Under the pieces are notes generated by a model. The model saw only the letters and a list, made by a program, of their open reading frames with translations, was not told where the DNA came from and ran no database searches. 64,000 nucleotides of DNA, from contig RBZT01000373.1 in assembly GCA_003693705.1 (NCBI GenBank), positions 62,001 to 126,000 of the forward strand, in the 5' to 3' direction. This stretch comes from Polymyxa betae (lineage: Eukaryota; Endomyxa; Phytomyxea; Plasmodiophorida; Plasmodiophoridae). The translations under genes were made by a program, and so were the position numbers. Numbering within the stretch: position 1 is the stretch's first letter; the number at the start of each line of letters is the position of its first letter. Below are positions 22,984 through 33,193 of this stretch, piece after piece.

Positions 22984-24639
22984 CTATATTTGATTAGTTG
23001 TGGTTTCAGTCATGCCGGTTGCTGTGTTGGTCAACTCCTTATGCTCTGGAATAACTCTGCCTCCGATGATGTTCGCGTACATGCCATGCACCTGCCTCGA
23101 ATGTCGGTATTCGGTCCACAATCTGCTGTTGTTTGCCGCTGCTAAATATCTGGAAAACGGCCCATGTCTCAGGTTTATAAGCACTTCCTTCGTCGCAGCT
23201 ACGAAGACGTCGGTTTTCAGTGACTTTAATTTTACCGTTGTTTGCATTTTCTCGTTGACAACTTCGATTTTCATATGGCGAATGCTGCCGTCTTGCCCAT
23301 AGGTCATCTCTCTGTATCGCTGCTTTAAATCGTCCGATAACTGTATCTCCATCTGTGCAAAGTTATTCCTTAATTCCATCTTACTCTTCTAACATACCGG
23401 AGCATTCTTCGCCAAGAACATCTGCCCCAATGCTTTAGTTTTTGCTTATTTTTTGACTGTAATATGCTTACATTATAGATTTCTTTCTCTTTGTCCGCAA
23501 TATTCTTCTTGTCCTTCAGTTGTTTAAACTCCATAGTTGCCTTCCAGAATAGCAAATTTTCTAACGTCAGTCATTCAGATGTTTGCCAAATGCAAAGCCC
23601 TGGACTTACCAACGCAGAATTCCTTTTCGAGATGTGCTCGAAACGATGCAAAGCCAGCTTTAGTTTTTAAAAAACCTTCAAAGTCCTGATAATCATCGAG
23701 ATAATCGAGCCTGTAGCGCGATGGCTCCTTCTGTTTTCGCAAAGCTTCTACGACAGGGTGCGCAACAAGAATGTAGAAGTTGATCGGTGAGAACAACGCA
23801 ATCAACGCCAGCGCTGCCGGGTCCCATTGACGAAAGTCTGACTTTGCTACTGACGCTTGAATAACTGCCAACGAAACGAACATTGCGACAGAATATCTTA
23901 AAACGCGGCGAATGTTTCGTTTGAGACCAAATTCATCCACGACGACATCCATTCGATACGACATTATCATGCAAGCCACAAGGCATAGGGTGCATTTAAC
24001 CGTATGGATTAGTGCAAGTGTATAGCAAATTGGAACCTCAAAGAATCGGCATGATACAGCGTCAACAAGAAGCGACTCATTTGTAGCGGCGATAGCGATG
24101 ACAATTGCAATACTTACAACGATAAGATTGGCGGCGATCACTATTGAGGCGAACCTCATGGTAAGCAAGAATTTGCACCAATTGATCCATTTAACCAGTT
24201 GTGCGACAGCTTGTTCTTTTTCAGTTTCGTTAAGTTGTGCAGCATCTCCAATCTCCCCGATCCCAATCCGTCGCTTGTTAATACTGAAGATGGAGAATGA
24301 TGAAAATATGATTATGACGAAACACGATTGTAAGATATCTTCAAGAAGCAACCTCACAATGCTTTCCGTGATCCCAATCCAGCTGCCATTTTGAGGAAGA
24401 ATATGCAGAAAGCATTCACAGGACATATCCAACGCCACAACGACTCCGATAATCATTAGAATATCGGGACGGCGATACCTTACTGGATTTAGACGTCGCG
24501 TTCGTTGCAGGCCGATTAGACTGGGTATTATGTAAGCTAACGTCCAGATCCATAATATTGTATAGACCGCTTGAAAACTGTCCATACACTCTTTTGAATA
24601 TGATGGAATATCAACCAAGATCGTGTTTTCATAGGGCAC
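22984..24639 (-). CDS. Seven-transmembrane protein with C-terminal RGS domain
   Basis: 7TM-RGS proteins pair a receptor-like membrane domain with a GTPase-accelerating RGS domain for G-alpha. The first exon (about 23605-24639) encodes about 345 residues with seven hydrophobic helices, for example AVYTILWIWTLAYIIPSLIG, ILMIIGVVVALDMSCECFL and LRYSVAMFVSLAVIQA. It then enters the RGS domain at YQDFEGFLKTKAGFASFRAH. The domain continues in the next exon (ENLLFWKATMEFKQLKDKKN, 23472-23555) and ends in the last exon around FVAATKEVLINLRHGPFSRY. The RGS core is split by short introns and has an insert of about 30 residues. The architecture resembles plant AtRGS1 and receptor-RGS proteins of several protists. 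It would sit at the plasma membrane and switch off G-alpha. A GRK gene lies 15 kb away. Confidence 0.82.
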
Positions 24640-24843
24640 CGTACTGTACCCATAGGCTCTTGAAATAGGTATAAAAGCCGTTTCTGCATAATTTGCATGA
24701 TCAACGTATTAACCACCTTTCACGCTTGCAGTCCTATTAACTTGAAAGAAGCTCTTCCAGTACAGCAATTTTCCAGTTTTGGTCATCCAATATATTCCTG
24801 AATGCTAATACTCTTCAAGTCTTACAATCCATACAGAAACGCT

Positions 24844-25174
24844 ATGATTGCTTATCGGAAAACACCCGACCCGAATATGACGGCCGTTATGGGTGCTGTC
24901 GTGCAAGGCTCTAAGATTGACTTTGACATTTTTCTGAATTAAAAATATACCTTTGAAAAGAGACTTTCAGCAATCATCTGCAAGCGATCCATATTGTTCA
25001 ACACGGGAAACAAATCAGAAGCGCATAGAAAGAAGACATCAATTTGCCAAACCTACGAGTGTTAAACAGCCAGGAAATATTTCGCAGAATCCTTTTTCTC
25101 CTCTGAATCGGAGTCTCAAAAAAAATACTCAACAAGAATCTACTCATGAGGAGACATTGAATACAGAAAGGTAA
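24844..25174 (+). CDS. Small basic hypothetical protein
   Basis: An ATG at 24844 opens MIAYRKTPDPNMTAVMGAV. A GT (GTGCAAGG) to AG (GACTTTCAG) intron then leads into a 67-codon frame rich in Ser, Gln, Asn, Lys and Arg (RLHQFAKP-like, NPFSPLNRSLKKNTQQ). The product would be about 87 residues, disordered and basic. I do not recognise it, and the whole model rests on splice-site appearance. Confidence 0.3.
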
Positions 25175-25250
25175 AGAAGAGCTAGAACTTTAACATGATA
25201 GTGCAGTAATATGCTGTATCGATTAAGCTACAATAATGCTTTGCAAGCAT

Positions 25251-27224
25251 TTAATCGACTTCCTCGATCTTGGGTCCTGGGCCAGAAGACTTGGCTTCGG
25301 AAGAGGCCTGGCCAAAGTCGGGCATTCCGCTCATGTCGGGCATTCCACCGGCACCGGCACCAGCAGACTGGTAGACCTTGGCGAGGATCGGGTTGCACAG
25401 CGACTCGAGTTCCTTCTGCTTAGCCTCGTACTCCTCGGCCTCGCTGTCCTGGTGAGCCTCAAGCCACTTGAGGACGTCGGCAAGGGCAGAGTCGATCTTG
25501 GACTTGTCGTCGGACGGAATCTTGTCCTTCATCTTCTCATCGTCAATCGAATTCCTCATGGAATAGGCGTAGTTCTCCAAGCCGTTCTTGGCCTCGACCT
25601 TCTTGCGGATCTGAGCATCCTCCTGCTTGTACTTCTCGGCATCGCGGATCATGGCTTCGATATCCTCTTTGCTGAGACGCCCCTTGTCGTTGGTGATAGT
25701 GATCTTCTGCTTCTTGCCGGTAGATTTCTCTTCAGCGCTGACGTTCAAGATACCGTTAGCATCGACATCGAAGGTAACCTCAATCTGAGGAACACCACGA
25801 GGAGCAGGGGGAATACCAGACAATTCGAATTTGCCGAGGATGTTGTTGTCCTTGGTACGAGTTCGTTCACCTTCGTACACCTGGATCAAAACACCGGGCT
25901 GATTGTCGGCATAGGTGGAGAAGATCTGCTGACTCTTGCATGGAACAGTTTTGTTACGAGGAATGAGGACAGTCATAACACCGCCGGCAGTCTCGATACC
26001 CAGGGACAGAGGAGCGACATCCAACAACAGGATCTTTGAAGTTTCCTCGCTGGAATCACCGCTCAAGATAGCAGCCTGGACGGCCGCACCATAAGCAACG
26101 GCTTCATCAGGGTTGATGGACTTGCATGGCTCCTTGCCACCGAAGAACTGTTTGATAAGCTCCTGAACTTTGGGGATACGGGTCGAACCACCGACAAGAA
26201 CGATTTCGTCGATGTCAGATTTGCTCAGCTTGGCGTCACGGAGGACGTGCTCAACGGGTTCCAGGGTCTTACGGAAGTAATCACCACAGAGAGCTTCGAA
26301 ACGAGCACGAGTGATGGTCGCGCTGAAATCAATACCGTCGAGAAGAGAGTCGATTTCGACGGAAGCCTGAGTGGCCGACGACAGGTTACGCTTGGCACGT
26401 TCGCACTGGGTACGAAGACGACGAAGAGCACGGTGGTTGCCGGTGACATCCTTCTTGGTCTTGCGCTTGAATTCCTCAGCGAAGTGCTGGACGAGACGGT
26501 TGTCGAAGTCTTCACCACCCAAGTGAGTGTCACCAGCGGTAGCCTTGACTTCAAAGATACCGTCTTCAATGGTCAGAATAGACACATCGAAGGTACCACC
26601 ACCCAGATCGAAAATCAGGGCGTTCATCTCGGACAATGGCTTCCTGTCGAGACCATAGGCGATAGCGGCGGCAGTTGGCTCGTTGATGATACGAAGAACA
26701 TTGAGACCGGCGATCATACCAGCATCCTTGGTGGCCTGACGCTGTGAGTCGTTGAAGTAGGCCGGGACGGTGATAACGGCGTTGTTAACAGCCTCGCCCA
26801 GGTAAGCTTCAGCGGTCTCCTTCATCTTGGTGAGAACCATTGATGAGACTTCTTCAGGGTAGAAGGTCTGGTCTTCGCCCTTGTAGTTGACCTGGATGGC
26901 AGGGCGGTCGGATTCCTTCTTGACGACCTTGAAGGGCCACAGCTTCATGTCATCTTGAACGATGGCATCGGTGAATTTGCGACCAATCAAACGCTTGGCA
27001 TCGAAGATGGTGTTCTCAGGGTTACGAGCGGCCTGGTTCTTGGCAGCCTCACCAATGAGTCGTTCGGAATCAGTGAAGGCGACGTAGGAGGGGGTAGTTC
27101 GGTTTCCCTGGTCGTTGGCAATGATTTCGACGGCATTGATGCTGCTCTTCCAGCAACCGACGCATGAGTACGTGGTGCCGAGATCGATACCGACGGCGGG
27201 CCCAGTGACCTTCTTATCAGACAT
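25251..27224 (-). CDS. HSP70: Cytosolic HSP70 chaperone
   Basis: Intronless, 657 residues. The signatures of eukaryotic cytosolic Hsp70 are present: [12 protein letters not shown], the phosphate-2 motif [34 protein letters not shown], the linker [13 protein letters not shown], a substrate-binding domain, a helical lid and a [10 protein letters not shown]-like glycine-rich tail ending in EEVD, the TPR-cochaperone docking motif. There is no signal peptide and no KDEL. Codon use is far more GC-ending than in the neighbours, as expected for a highly expressed gene. Lack of introns is common for heat-inducible HSP70s, whose transcripts must be made when splicing is impaired. The promoter shows TATA and HSE-like elements. 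Confidence 0.98.
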   Translation of the reverse strand: MSDKKVTGPAVGIDLGTTYSCVGCWKSSINAVEIIANDQGNRTTPSYVAFTDSERLIGEAAKNQAARNPENTIFDAKRLIGRKFTDAIVQDDMKLWPFKVVKKESDRPAIQVNYKGEDQTFYPEEVSSMVLTKMKETAEAYLGEAVNNAVITVPAYFNDSQRQATKDAGMIAGLNVLRIINEPTAAAIAYGLDRKPLSEMNALIFDLGGGTFDVSILTIEDGIFEVKATAGDTHLGGEDFDNRLVQHFAEEFKRKTKKDVTGNHRALRRLRTQCERAKRNLSSATQASVEIDSLLDGIDFSATITRARFEALCGDYFRKTLEPVEHVLRDAKLSKSDIDEIVLVGGSTRIPKVQELIKQFFGGKEPCKSINPDEAVAYGAAVQAAILSGDSSEETSKILLLDVAPLSLGIETAGGVMTVLIPRNKTVPCKSQQIFSTYADNQPGVLIQVYEGERTRTKDNNILGKFELSGIPPAPRGVPQIEVTFDVDANGILNVSAEEKSTGKKQKITITNDKGRLSKEDIEAMIRDAEKYKQEDAQIRKKVEAKNGLENYAYSMRNSIDDEKMKDKIPSDDKSKIDSALADVLKWLEAHQDSEAEEYEAKQKELESLCNPILAKVYQSAGAGAGGMPDMSGMPDFGQASSEAKSSGPGPKIEEVD

Positions 27225-27322
27225 GTTGCTGTGGAGATTGATTTCAAAATGACGGACTGCGGTTGCGCAGGATCAGGGGAGGCCTCACTGACTCGCTCAG
27301 CCTTGGAACGGAATGTGCGTTA

Positions 27323-27440
27323 GAATCTTCCAAGCCGCTCTTGTTAAGGCTGGGAAAGGCCGCAATCCAAGAACTGCGCAGTTCTCTATATACAGATGCG
27401 CGGCCTCCCTGTTCCGACCCGCTGTTGTGAGGAAGATTCG
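27323..27440 (-). promoter_or_regulatory. HSP70 promoter: TATA box, HSE-like sites, palindrome
   Basis: On the minus strand a TATATA sits at 27387-27392, about 165 bp upstream of the HSP70 ATG. Two nGAAnnTTCn heat-shock-element cores lie at 27431-27440 (upstream of the TATA) and 27323-27330 (downstream). A perfect 16-bp palindrome AGAACTGCGCAGTTCT is at 27370-27385, next to the TATA on the downstream side, where transcription would begin about 30 bp away. HSEs usually need three units; only two are visible in each, so strength is uncertain. Confidence 0.55.
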
Positions 27441-27585
27441 GGCCGCCTTCCTGGGCCTGGGCCGGGCGTCTCTCGTCTGCCACGACTGGTGTAATTTTGG
27501 GCAAAGCCTGCTCTCATGATTGTTTTCATTAACTTGATTCTTCAATTGATTGCATTCACTTTCATAATGGCAACGCTCGTGTGCA

Positions 27586-27906
27586 CTAAGCAGGATTCAT
27601 ACGTCTTTTGATCATCTTTATTAAACGTCCATGATAAAAAACTGTTTCGATTCTTATAAACGTTTCCTGATCAAATCTCATTTTGTGGATCTGCTCGAGT
27701 ACAGTTTGATAAATGGGATCATTCGAGAATTTCTTTTTAACTCTCAGATATCTATGCAGATGAGTGATGCCATACACAGGCGCCGAGGCAGCTCTGCTCC
27801 TTCGATTGTCGAAGGGCTCCGGCGTCTGATCGGGACCGGTAAAGTCTTCGACATGAGCATGGGTTTGGTCAGAAGCCTTTTTCCCAATGTCCAAGTTTGC
27901 TGACAT
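27586..27906 (-). CDS. Small conserved-looking hypothetical protein
   Basis: A single-exon frame from ATG 27906 gives 106 residues. The N-terminal half is polar and probably disordered; the C-terminal half is helical and charged (around YGITHLHRYLRVKKKF and VLEQIHKMRFDQETFIRIE), ending RRMNPA. I do not recognise it. It lies upstream of HSP70 on the same strand, so its 3' end is within 25-150 bp of the HSP70 promoter elements. Confidence 0.5.
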   Translation of the reverse strand: MSANLDIGKKASDQTHAHVEDFTGPDQTPEPFDNRRSRAASAPVYGITHLHRYLRVKKKFSNDPIYQTVLEQIHKMRFDQETFIRIETVFYHGRLIKMIKRRMNPA

Positions 27907-30281
27907 TCCAACCCAGATCGTAGCCGGCTGCTTCTCCAACCTGGTCAGATCTCTAGCTGATAATATCGTAGCTCCTATAGTCTCCTTCCTATTACGTAAA
28001 CAGGAAGTTAAACGGCTGGTTTAGAATACTAAACGAGAACAGCTATAGAAGGAGCGTTAAAGAACATGTTCCATGTTCTACAATGTGGCTCTGGTTCTGA
28101 TGTATGCTCATATGATTCAGTCGAGCTAGGTTTATAACGTTACAACGTTCTCTTGTTCGCTCTTTGAGTGTTTTTAGCTTCAAAAGCGGGAGCTGTCACT
28201 CTGTATGTCATTGCTTAACGCTTGCCCCATTATGTGTGAGTTCATAATAGGAACTGGGGTGCTTTCATCCAGTCCTGGCTCAACGCCTTTGTACTAATTC
28301 TTGCAGTCTATATTGTGGTTAATGGTAACGATTTTCATTCCTTAAAAGCTTTCGCACTGAATCTATTTCAGTATACAATTCTACGTTTACGGAGCTCAGG
28401 TGGGAGGAACGCAAATGCCCATACTGTATCACAAAGATTTCGTCGGCTGCGTCCCGATGCCCAAATTGTACCTCAGAAATCGAGCCGGTTTCCGACGATC
28501 GTTTGGAATCGAAAAAATTGCCTTAATATAATTATTCTATTTGCTTTTCGAATGCTGAGAGCTTTCAGCATCAATCTATAAGCTCCTGAAAACACGCGCC
28601 GCAGCCAAACGATCATTCATTTCTTTTCTGTTTACTTGATCTCGTATTGCATGTGAAGGAATGTTTAGATTCTTGATTCAAGCTGGAATCACAGAGAACG
28701 ATAAATGCTAACCAACTTGATAGCATTATCTGGTTGATAATTGTAATTTTCGATCAAGCAGAAGCAATGGTTGTAATAATGTAATCATTGTAATGCCAGA
28801 TGCATTCCCAAACTACCCAATCGTGAAACTAGCCGAGCATTAGCTGGATTCATCTTACCAAGCAAGGATTGTGCAAAAGGTGATTCCTCAAACAGGGAGA
28901 CGTAGATTTTTGTGACGACGAACTGGCTGGATTTACCTAACACTGCCACACAGGCATCACTGATTTCGAGAAAATTTCCTGTCATCAAGCCCAAAGTTGT
29001 CATCTCCTCGAATCCTGATCTCTCAGCTTTGTTTGCACCTTGCCTGTAATAGCCTTAATCCGCTACGAGATATGAATATGTGCAGTTGATTGCAACATTT
29101 ACTGGTTGAAGGATAGGTTGCCTGGCAATATGGCTGTAGTAATGGCCATGGTTAAAGGCTGCTCTCAATGTCAATATGACAATCATGGCTGCGCTTACTT
29201 CCAAGATGGAATGTGGATTTGAAAGGCAGATCAGTTTACGATTGTCAGATGGGCAACTCGGGCTTAGTATCTGGTGAAAGCCACAAACCCTTTTCTGGAA
29301 ACATTCTGATTTCCGTCCTCCATTCCCCACCAAATTGCAGTTCTCTTCGTAACGAATATGGGACTGAAACAAAGTGAATTGACTGCAATGTGATCGCAGC
29401 TCCCAACTCGGTGCTTAATTATCAAGAACAAGGACAATCACGCTTTGAGAAACTGTGCGAAATCAGTAGACGAGGAGTCCACTGCGCCTTCATCAGCAGT
29501 TTTTAAGTTGTTCAAACCTCGCACTGAGCAGCATATATTCAATATTTCTTGGTAAGAGACAAACCGTTTCAACAAGTTGTTCTCATCGTGCAATAACAGA
29601 AGGGGTTGTTTGTAGTCCTCGTCGGTCTTTCTAACGCTGCATTACACAATCGTCGTTCTTGTGCCGAAAATCATCTTATATGCAAACAAGAATGGTATAA
29701 AACTCTCTAAATTCGAAGCGTTAAAGGCCATGTTCCATATACTCTGAAAACGTATGGCCCAGGCTCTGCTATATGCTTGCATTACGTTCTCGATGGCTGC
29801 CATATTACGTTGAGGTTCAAAGTTGATGGGACATTTTTCAAACTGTCGCTTTTATCACACTATGGTAACGAACGAGTCTCAAATCAATTCAATATCATGT
29901 GCATGATTCTTGTGGCAAGTCAGAATTGGTATTTTTGAAACAAACCCCAACGATGCTGTTGTTAATATAGCAAAGTCGCCATGGTGTATGAAGAATTTCA
30001 TTACCGCATACCAATGCCGATGCAGGCATCAGTGAATGCTTGAGCAACGGCCGACGTAACGTGAACTGCTAAAAGGCCTTAACAAAAAAAATTGCGCTGC
30101 TGTTTGGCGACTGAGCTGGTCTCTGCCACTGCGTGTGTGTGTATTGAATTGAACGGGGGCCGGCGGGCCACCATCTTGATCACGTTACACTTACGAGACC
30201 CCACCGCCCCAACACTGTTCAGTTACTCTCTCTTACATTGCAAGTTCTCTCTTCCATTCTGCTTTTATTCGCTTGCTTCAC
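27907..30281. other. Gene-poor stretch, possible gene relics
   Basis: About 2.4 kb without a convincing intact gene, the longest such stretch in the window. Open frames are short and shared among strands. One candidate exon lies at 28785-29050 (listed separately). Two partly similar blocks occur: a string like GCGTTAAAGxxCATGTTCCAT near 28053 and again near 29719, and ACAGGCATCACTGA near 28950 against GCAGGCATCAGTGA near 30034. This suggests an old duplication that has decayed. AT content is higher than in the flanking genes. Confidence 0.35.
28785..29050 (-). CDS. Candidate exon, globin-fold-like
   Basis: A frame beginning after an AG (TATTACAG) encodes about 84 residues around GNFLEISDACVAVLGKSSQF and VVTKIYVSLFEESPFAQSLL. 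The spacing of hydrophobic residues, the LFEESP segment and NARLVSRLGSLGMHL resemble helices A-E of a globin (as in FxxLFxxxPxxxxLF). The frame then stops (TGA) before any F-helix His could be reached, and I find no donor site to continue it. It could be a gene fragment, a pseudogene exon or a chance similarity. Confidence 0.2.
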
Positions 30282-30834
30282 ATGGCCCAAGCATCGTCGT
30301 CGCTGTCTTCACCGACTGTTTCGGATCATCCAAACTCACCTGCTGACACGAAGCTGCGCCGCTCTAGGAGGAAGAAGTCGCTGCCGACGACGAGGCGTTC
30401 GGATTCGTCGCAAATTGCCTCCAGTGAATTGCGACCGACAAAGCGAACGAAAGGGAAGCGAGAACCGAAGAGGCGGACCGCTGCTCCGGTCCCGGCTAGT
30501 AACCAATCAATGATGGATACAGCTGACACTCAAGACGCCGGTGGTGTTGCTATCATCCCCGAATCTGAACCAGTTAAGCAGTCGACGACTGACGAGCAGA
30601 AGCCAGATGGGACGTCCATCTACAGGCGAAACTATATGCGGCAATATCGCTTAATGTATAGTCGATTGCTTGAAAGTAAGAATGCTTGTTAACTTTTCCT
30701 GCAGGCAGCGTGAAAAGATCCTCTCTTTGCCAGAAGAAGACAGGCAAAGCAAACTCGAGCAGATACGTGCCGGCGTGCGAGAGCGCGTCCGGCGGTTTCG
30801 ATTGCGGAAATCGCTTGGTTCGCAGGCAACCTAA
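30282..30834 (+). CDS. Basic, probably nuclear hypothetical protein
   Basis: Start MAQASSSLSSPTVSDHPNSP. The first exon is rich in Ser, Thr, Arg and Lys with two bipartite-like basic clusters (RRSRRKKS and TKRTKGKREPKRR). A tyrosine-rich joint (YRRNYMRQYRLM) leads over a short intron (about 49 nt; GTATAG...CCTGCAG, TTAAC branch) into a charged helix (REKILSLPEEDRQSKLEQIR...RERVRRFRLRKS). The total is about 160 residues. Nuclear localisation is inferred from the basic clusters. The family is not recognised, and an alternative donor 16 bases downstream would give a different frame. Confidence 0.5.
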
Positions 30835-31024
30835 ATATTCAGCTTCACGCTGTAAATAATCACCATGCCTAATTATAATTGTGGCCAAATCCTGGATGCA
30901 AAATCCCCGGGTTCGCTTCACATCATGAATAAATCTCCTAGTGTGCCTTAATGGTTAATAACGTCATGATTTGGGGTGGCGCCACGCTGCCAACATCATC
31001 ATATCGTCATAGAGCGCGGCCACA

Positions 31025-33158
31025 ATGAAATCGCCCGAGCACACCCAGGTCGAGGACGATGTCAAACCGCTGCCGCTTTCGGAGGTGATGACTCCCCCTC
31101 CTCATCTACAAACACCAATGTTTTTGGTAGAGAACGTCAGCATCGAACAAGATCTGGCTGCATGCCTGGGAGGATCCGGTAGCCAATTTGAACCTGAATC
31201 CGTTTTGCCTGTTATGCAGCGATCTAATGGGAGATGGTGATCACAAGATCATCGCCGGTTTGCCATCCCGCAAGCTGCGTGTCTATAAAGGCAAAGCCGT
31301 CGTCACCGAGATTGGGTTACTTGACGACCCAACTGCCATGGTCGCTCTGTACCCGGAGCTATCAACGCCGCAGACGCCGACCATCGCTGTGGCTTCTGGC
31401 TGTCATCTGTATATCTACAGGAATCTGAGGTCGAAACAGTCCCGTCTTGACGCTTAGTCGATACCGTCTGATGTTGATGTTAGACCGTTCTTCAAGTTCA
31501 CGGTACCGATTAGCGAAGTCTGTGCAGAAGAACAGGAACTCTGGCAAAAGATCAGGAACGACCCCGAAACGGTCGATGCCGCCATCACCGAATTAATGGC
31601 ATTACGTCAGGCCGGCAAGCCGTTGACAAATCGCAGCCGATGCCTGGTGTCGATTCAGAGCGCCGCCATACGAGCCTCATTCATCGAGTCGGTGCGTGAC
31701 AAACCGTTAGGAAATGTCGCCCCGATTACCTGCCTGGCGTCGTTGAACAAATCGTCCGAAGATGAACGTGCTGTCAGCTTGGCGGTACTGGGCATAGAAT
31801 CGGGCCAGATTCTCATCTTAAACCAAGCGGGCATGAAAGTCGCCAAACAGGTCTTTCAATGCTGCACTAATATTTAGAGATTTTCCGTTTACTCTTTGTG
31901 TCGTTGCCTTTGAAACGTTCCCTGAATGGGGCTTAAAGCTGACAATGAATGGTCTAGATAGAAATCGGATCAGCACCTGCATTCATCGATACCGGCGGTT
32001 TGTTCGACGTCAACTATCGAATTGTTGTCGGATGTCGAAATAATCGCGTCCTAACCATCAAAGTAAGCGTTCTAATTGAGGAGTTCCAGGAACTGAGCAG
32101 ATCCTGGAAGTAGAACGGAAAGGTGACCGGGAATCCGATTGAGACCATGACCGAGGTCTGTGGCGTACTGGTCCTCATCAAACATGTGATTATCGGCTGC
32201 ATTGGCAGCGTGTTCTATGGCTATCATGTCAAAGGGCATCAGTTGTTTTCAGTTCCATTGCCCGCTCCGATCAGCGCTATGACCAAGTTCCAGATCCGCC
32301 GCGCTTCCAATCTGCAGGGTTCGATGATCGCTTTACGGAATGGCGAAGTCAGCAAATCTGCGAGCTGTCATTATAATCAATGATTGATTTCGGTGCAGGT
32401 TCGCTTTTACGAGAGCAATCAGTTGCTGACCACAATCTGCTGTTCAACAGCAGTGATCTCCATGCGATTCGGGCAATTCGGGCGCGAAGACGCCAGCGCA
32501 GTTCTAATCCTTGAAACGGGAGCCATCGTGATTAAGATGTTGCAACGACAAGCGCAATTGGAAGCGAAGGCGCCAGCCAAGATCGGAACGGCCGCCGAGC
32601 AGGATGTGCCATTGCCAATCCCGAAACGCACTCAGCTGTATGTGGACCAGATGAATCGTGAACGCGACCAGGCCGTGCTAATGCATCGGGTCTTCCAGCG
32701 CGATCTGGCTCGATTGCGGCTGACGACAGCCCAGACTTTCATAAAAGTGATCGGTGATGGTCATGGGACGCTATCAAACGCGTTGGCGTCAAACCTGCGT
32801 TTGAACGCTCAGGTCGTCGTTTCATCACGATTTCACGCCTGATCGATTAACGTCTGCTCAGGTTCTTGGTATGGGCCCCAAATTTAAGATACGTTTGTCG
32901 TTAAAGAACAGCGGGTCGTCTGCCCTCATAAACATTATGGTGGCGCTCATGTTCGATGTTGATATGTACAATGTATCGCGGTCACTATTGCAGATCCCAG
33001 TGATCGTGCCGGCCATCAATTTTTACACAGATGTCGATGTTCAAACCTGCGATAAGAGCGCAGGGTCTCGCGAAATTCGCATCGCTGTATCCCATCAAAA
33101 CACATTGTCTTCGCCAATTATCAACGCTGTATTGGTAATGCCTCCTGTTCAATTCTGA
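31025..33158 (+). CDS. BBS1: Bardet-Biedl syndrome 1 protein (BBSome)
   Basis: BBS1 is the BBSome subunit that docks on ARL6/BBS3 and helps move membrane proteins in and out of cilia. Exon 1 is 31025-31084 and exon 2 starts at 31131 (46-nt intron), giving SNKIWLHAWEDPVANLN followed by CSDLMGDGDHKIIAGLPSRK and KLRVYKGKAVVTEI, colinear with the N-terminal beta-propeller of human BBS1. Later matches include LAVLGIESGQILIL, LRNGEVSKSAS, LILETGAIVIKMLQRQAQLE, KRTQLYVDQMNRERDQA and the gamma-adaptin-ear-like C terminus (GPKFKIRLSLKNSGSSALIN). The stop is at 33156-33158. At least six exons. Its presence implies a ciliated life stage. Confidence 0.92.
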
Positions 33159-33181
33159 AATCGAAGCAATTGGAAAAAAAC

Positions 33182-33187
33182 AATAAA
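33182..33187 (+). terminator. Poly(A) signal AATAAA of BBS1
   Basis: A perfect AATAAA lies 24 bp after the BBS1 stop and 7 bp before the APC7 stop codon on the other strand. BBS1 transcripts therefore probably run into the APC7 coding end. Confidence 0.55.
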
Positions 33188-33193
33188 ATTCTG

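Noticed and set aside
25236-26039. Long plus-strand open frame (267 codons), and a second at 26247-26747
   Set aside because: Both lie wholly antisense to the strongly conserved HSP70. GC-ending codon bias removes stops from the opposite strand, which explains them.
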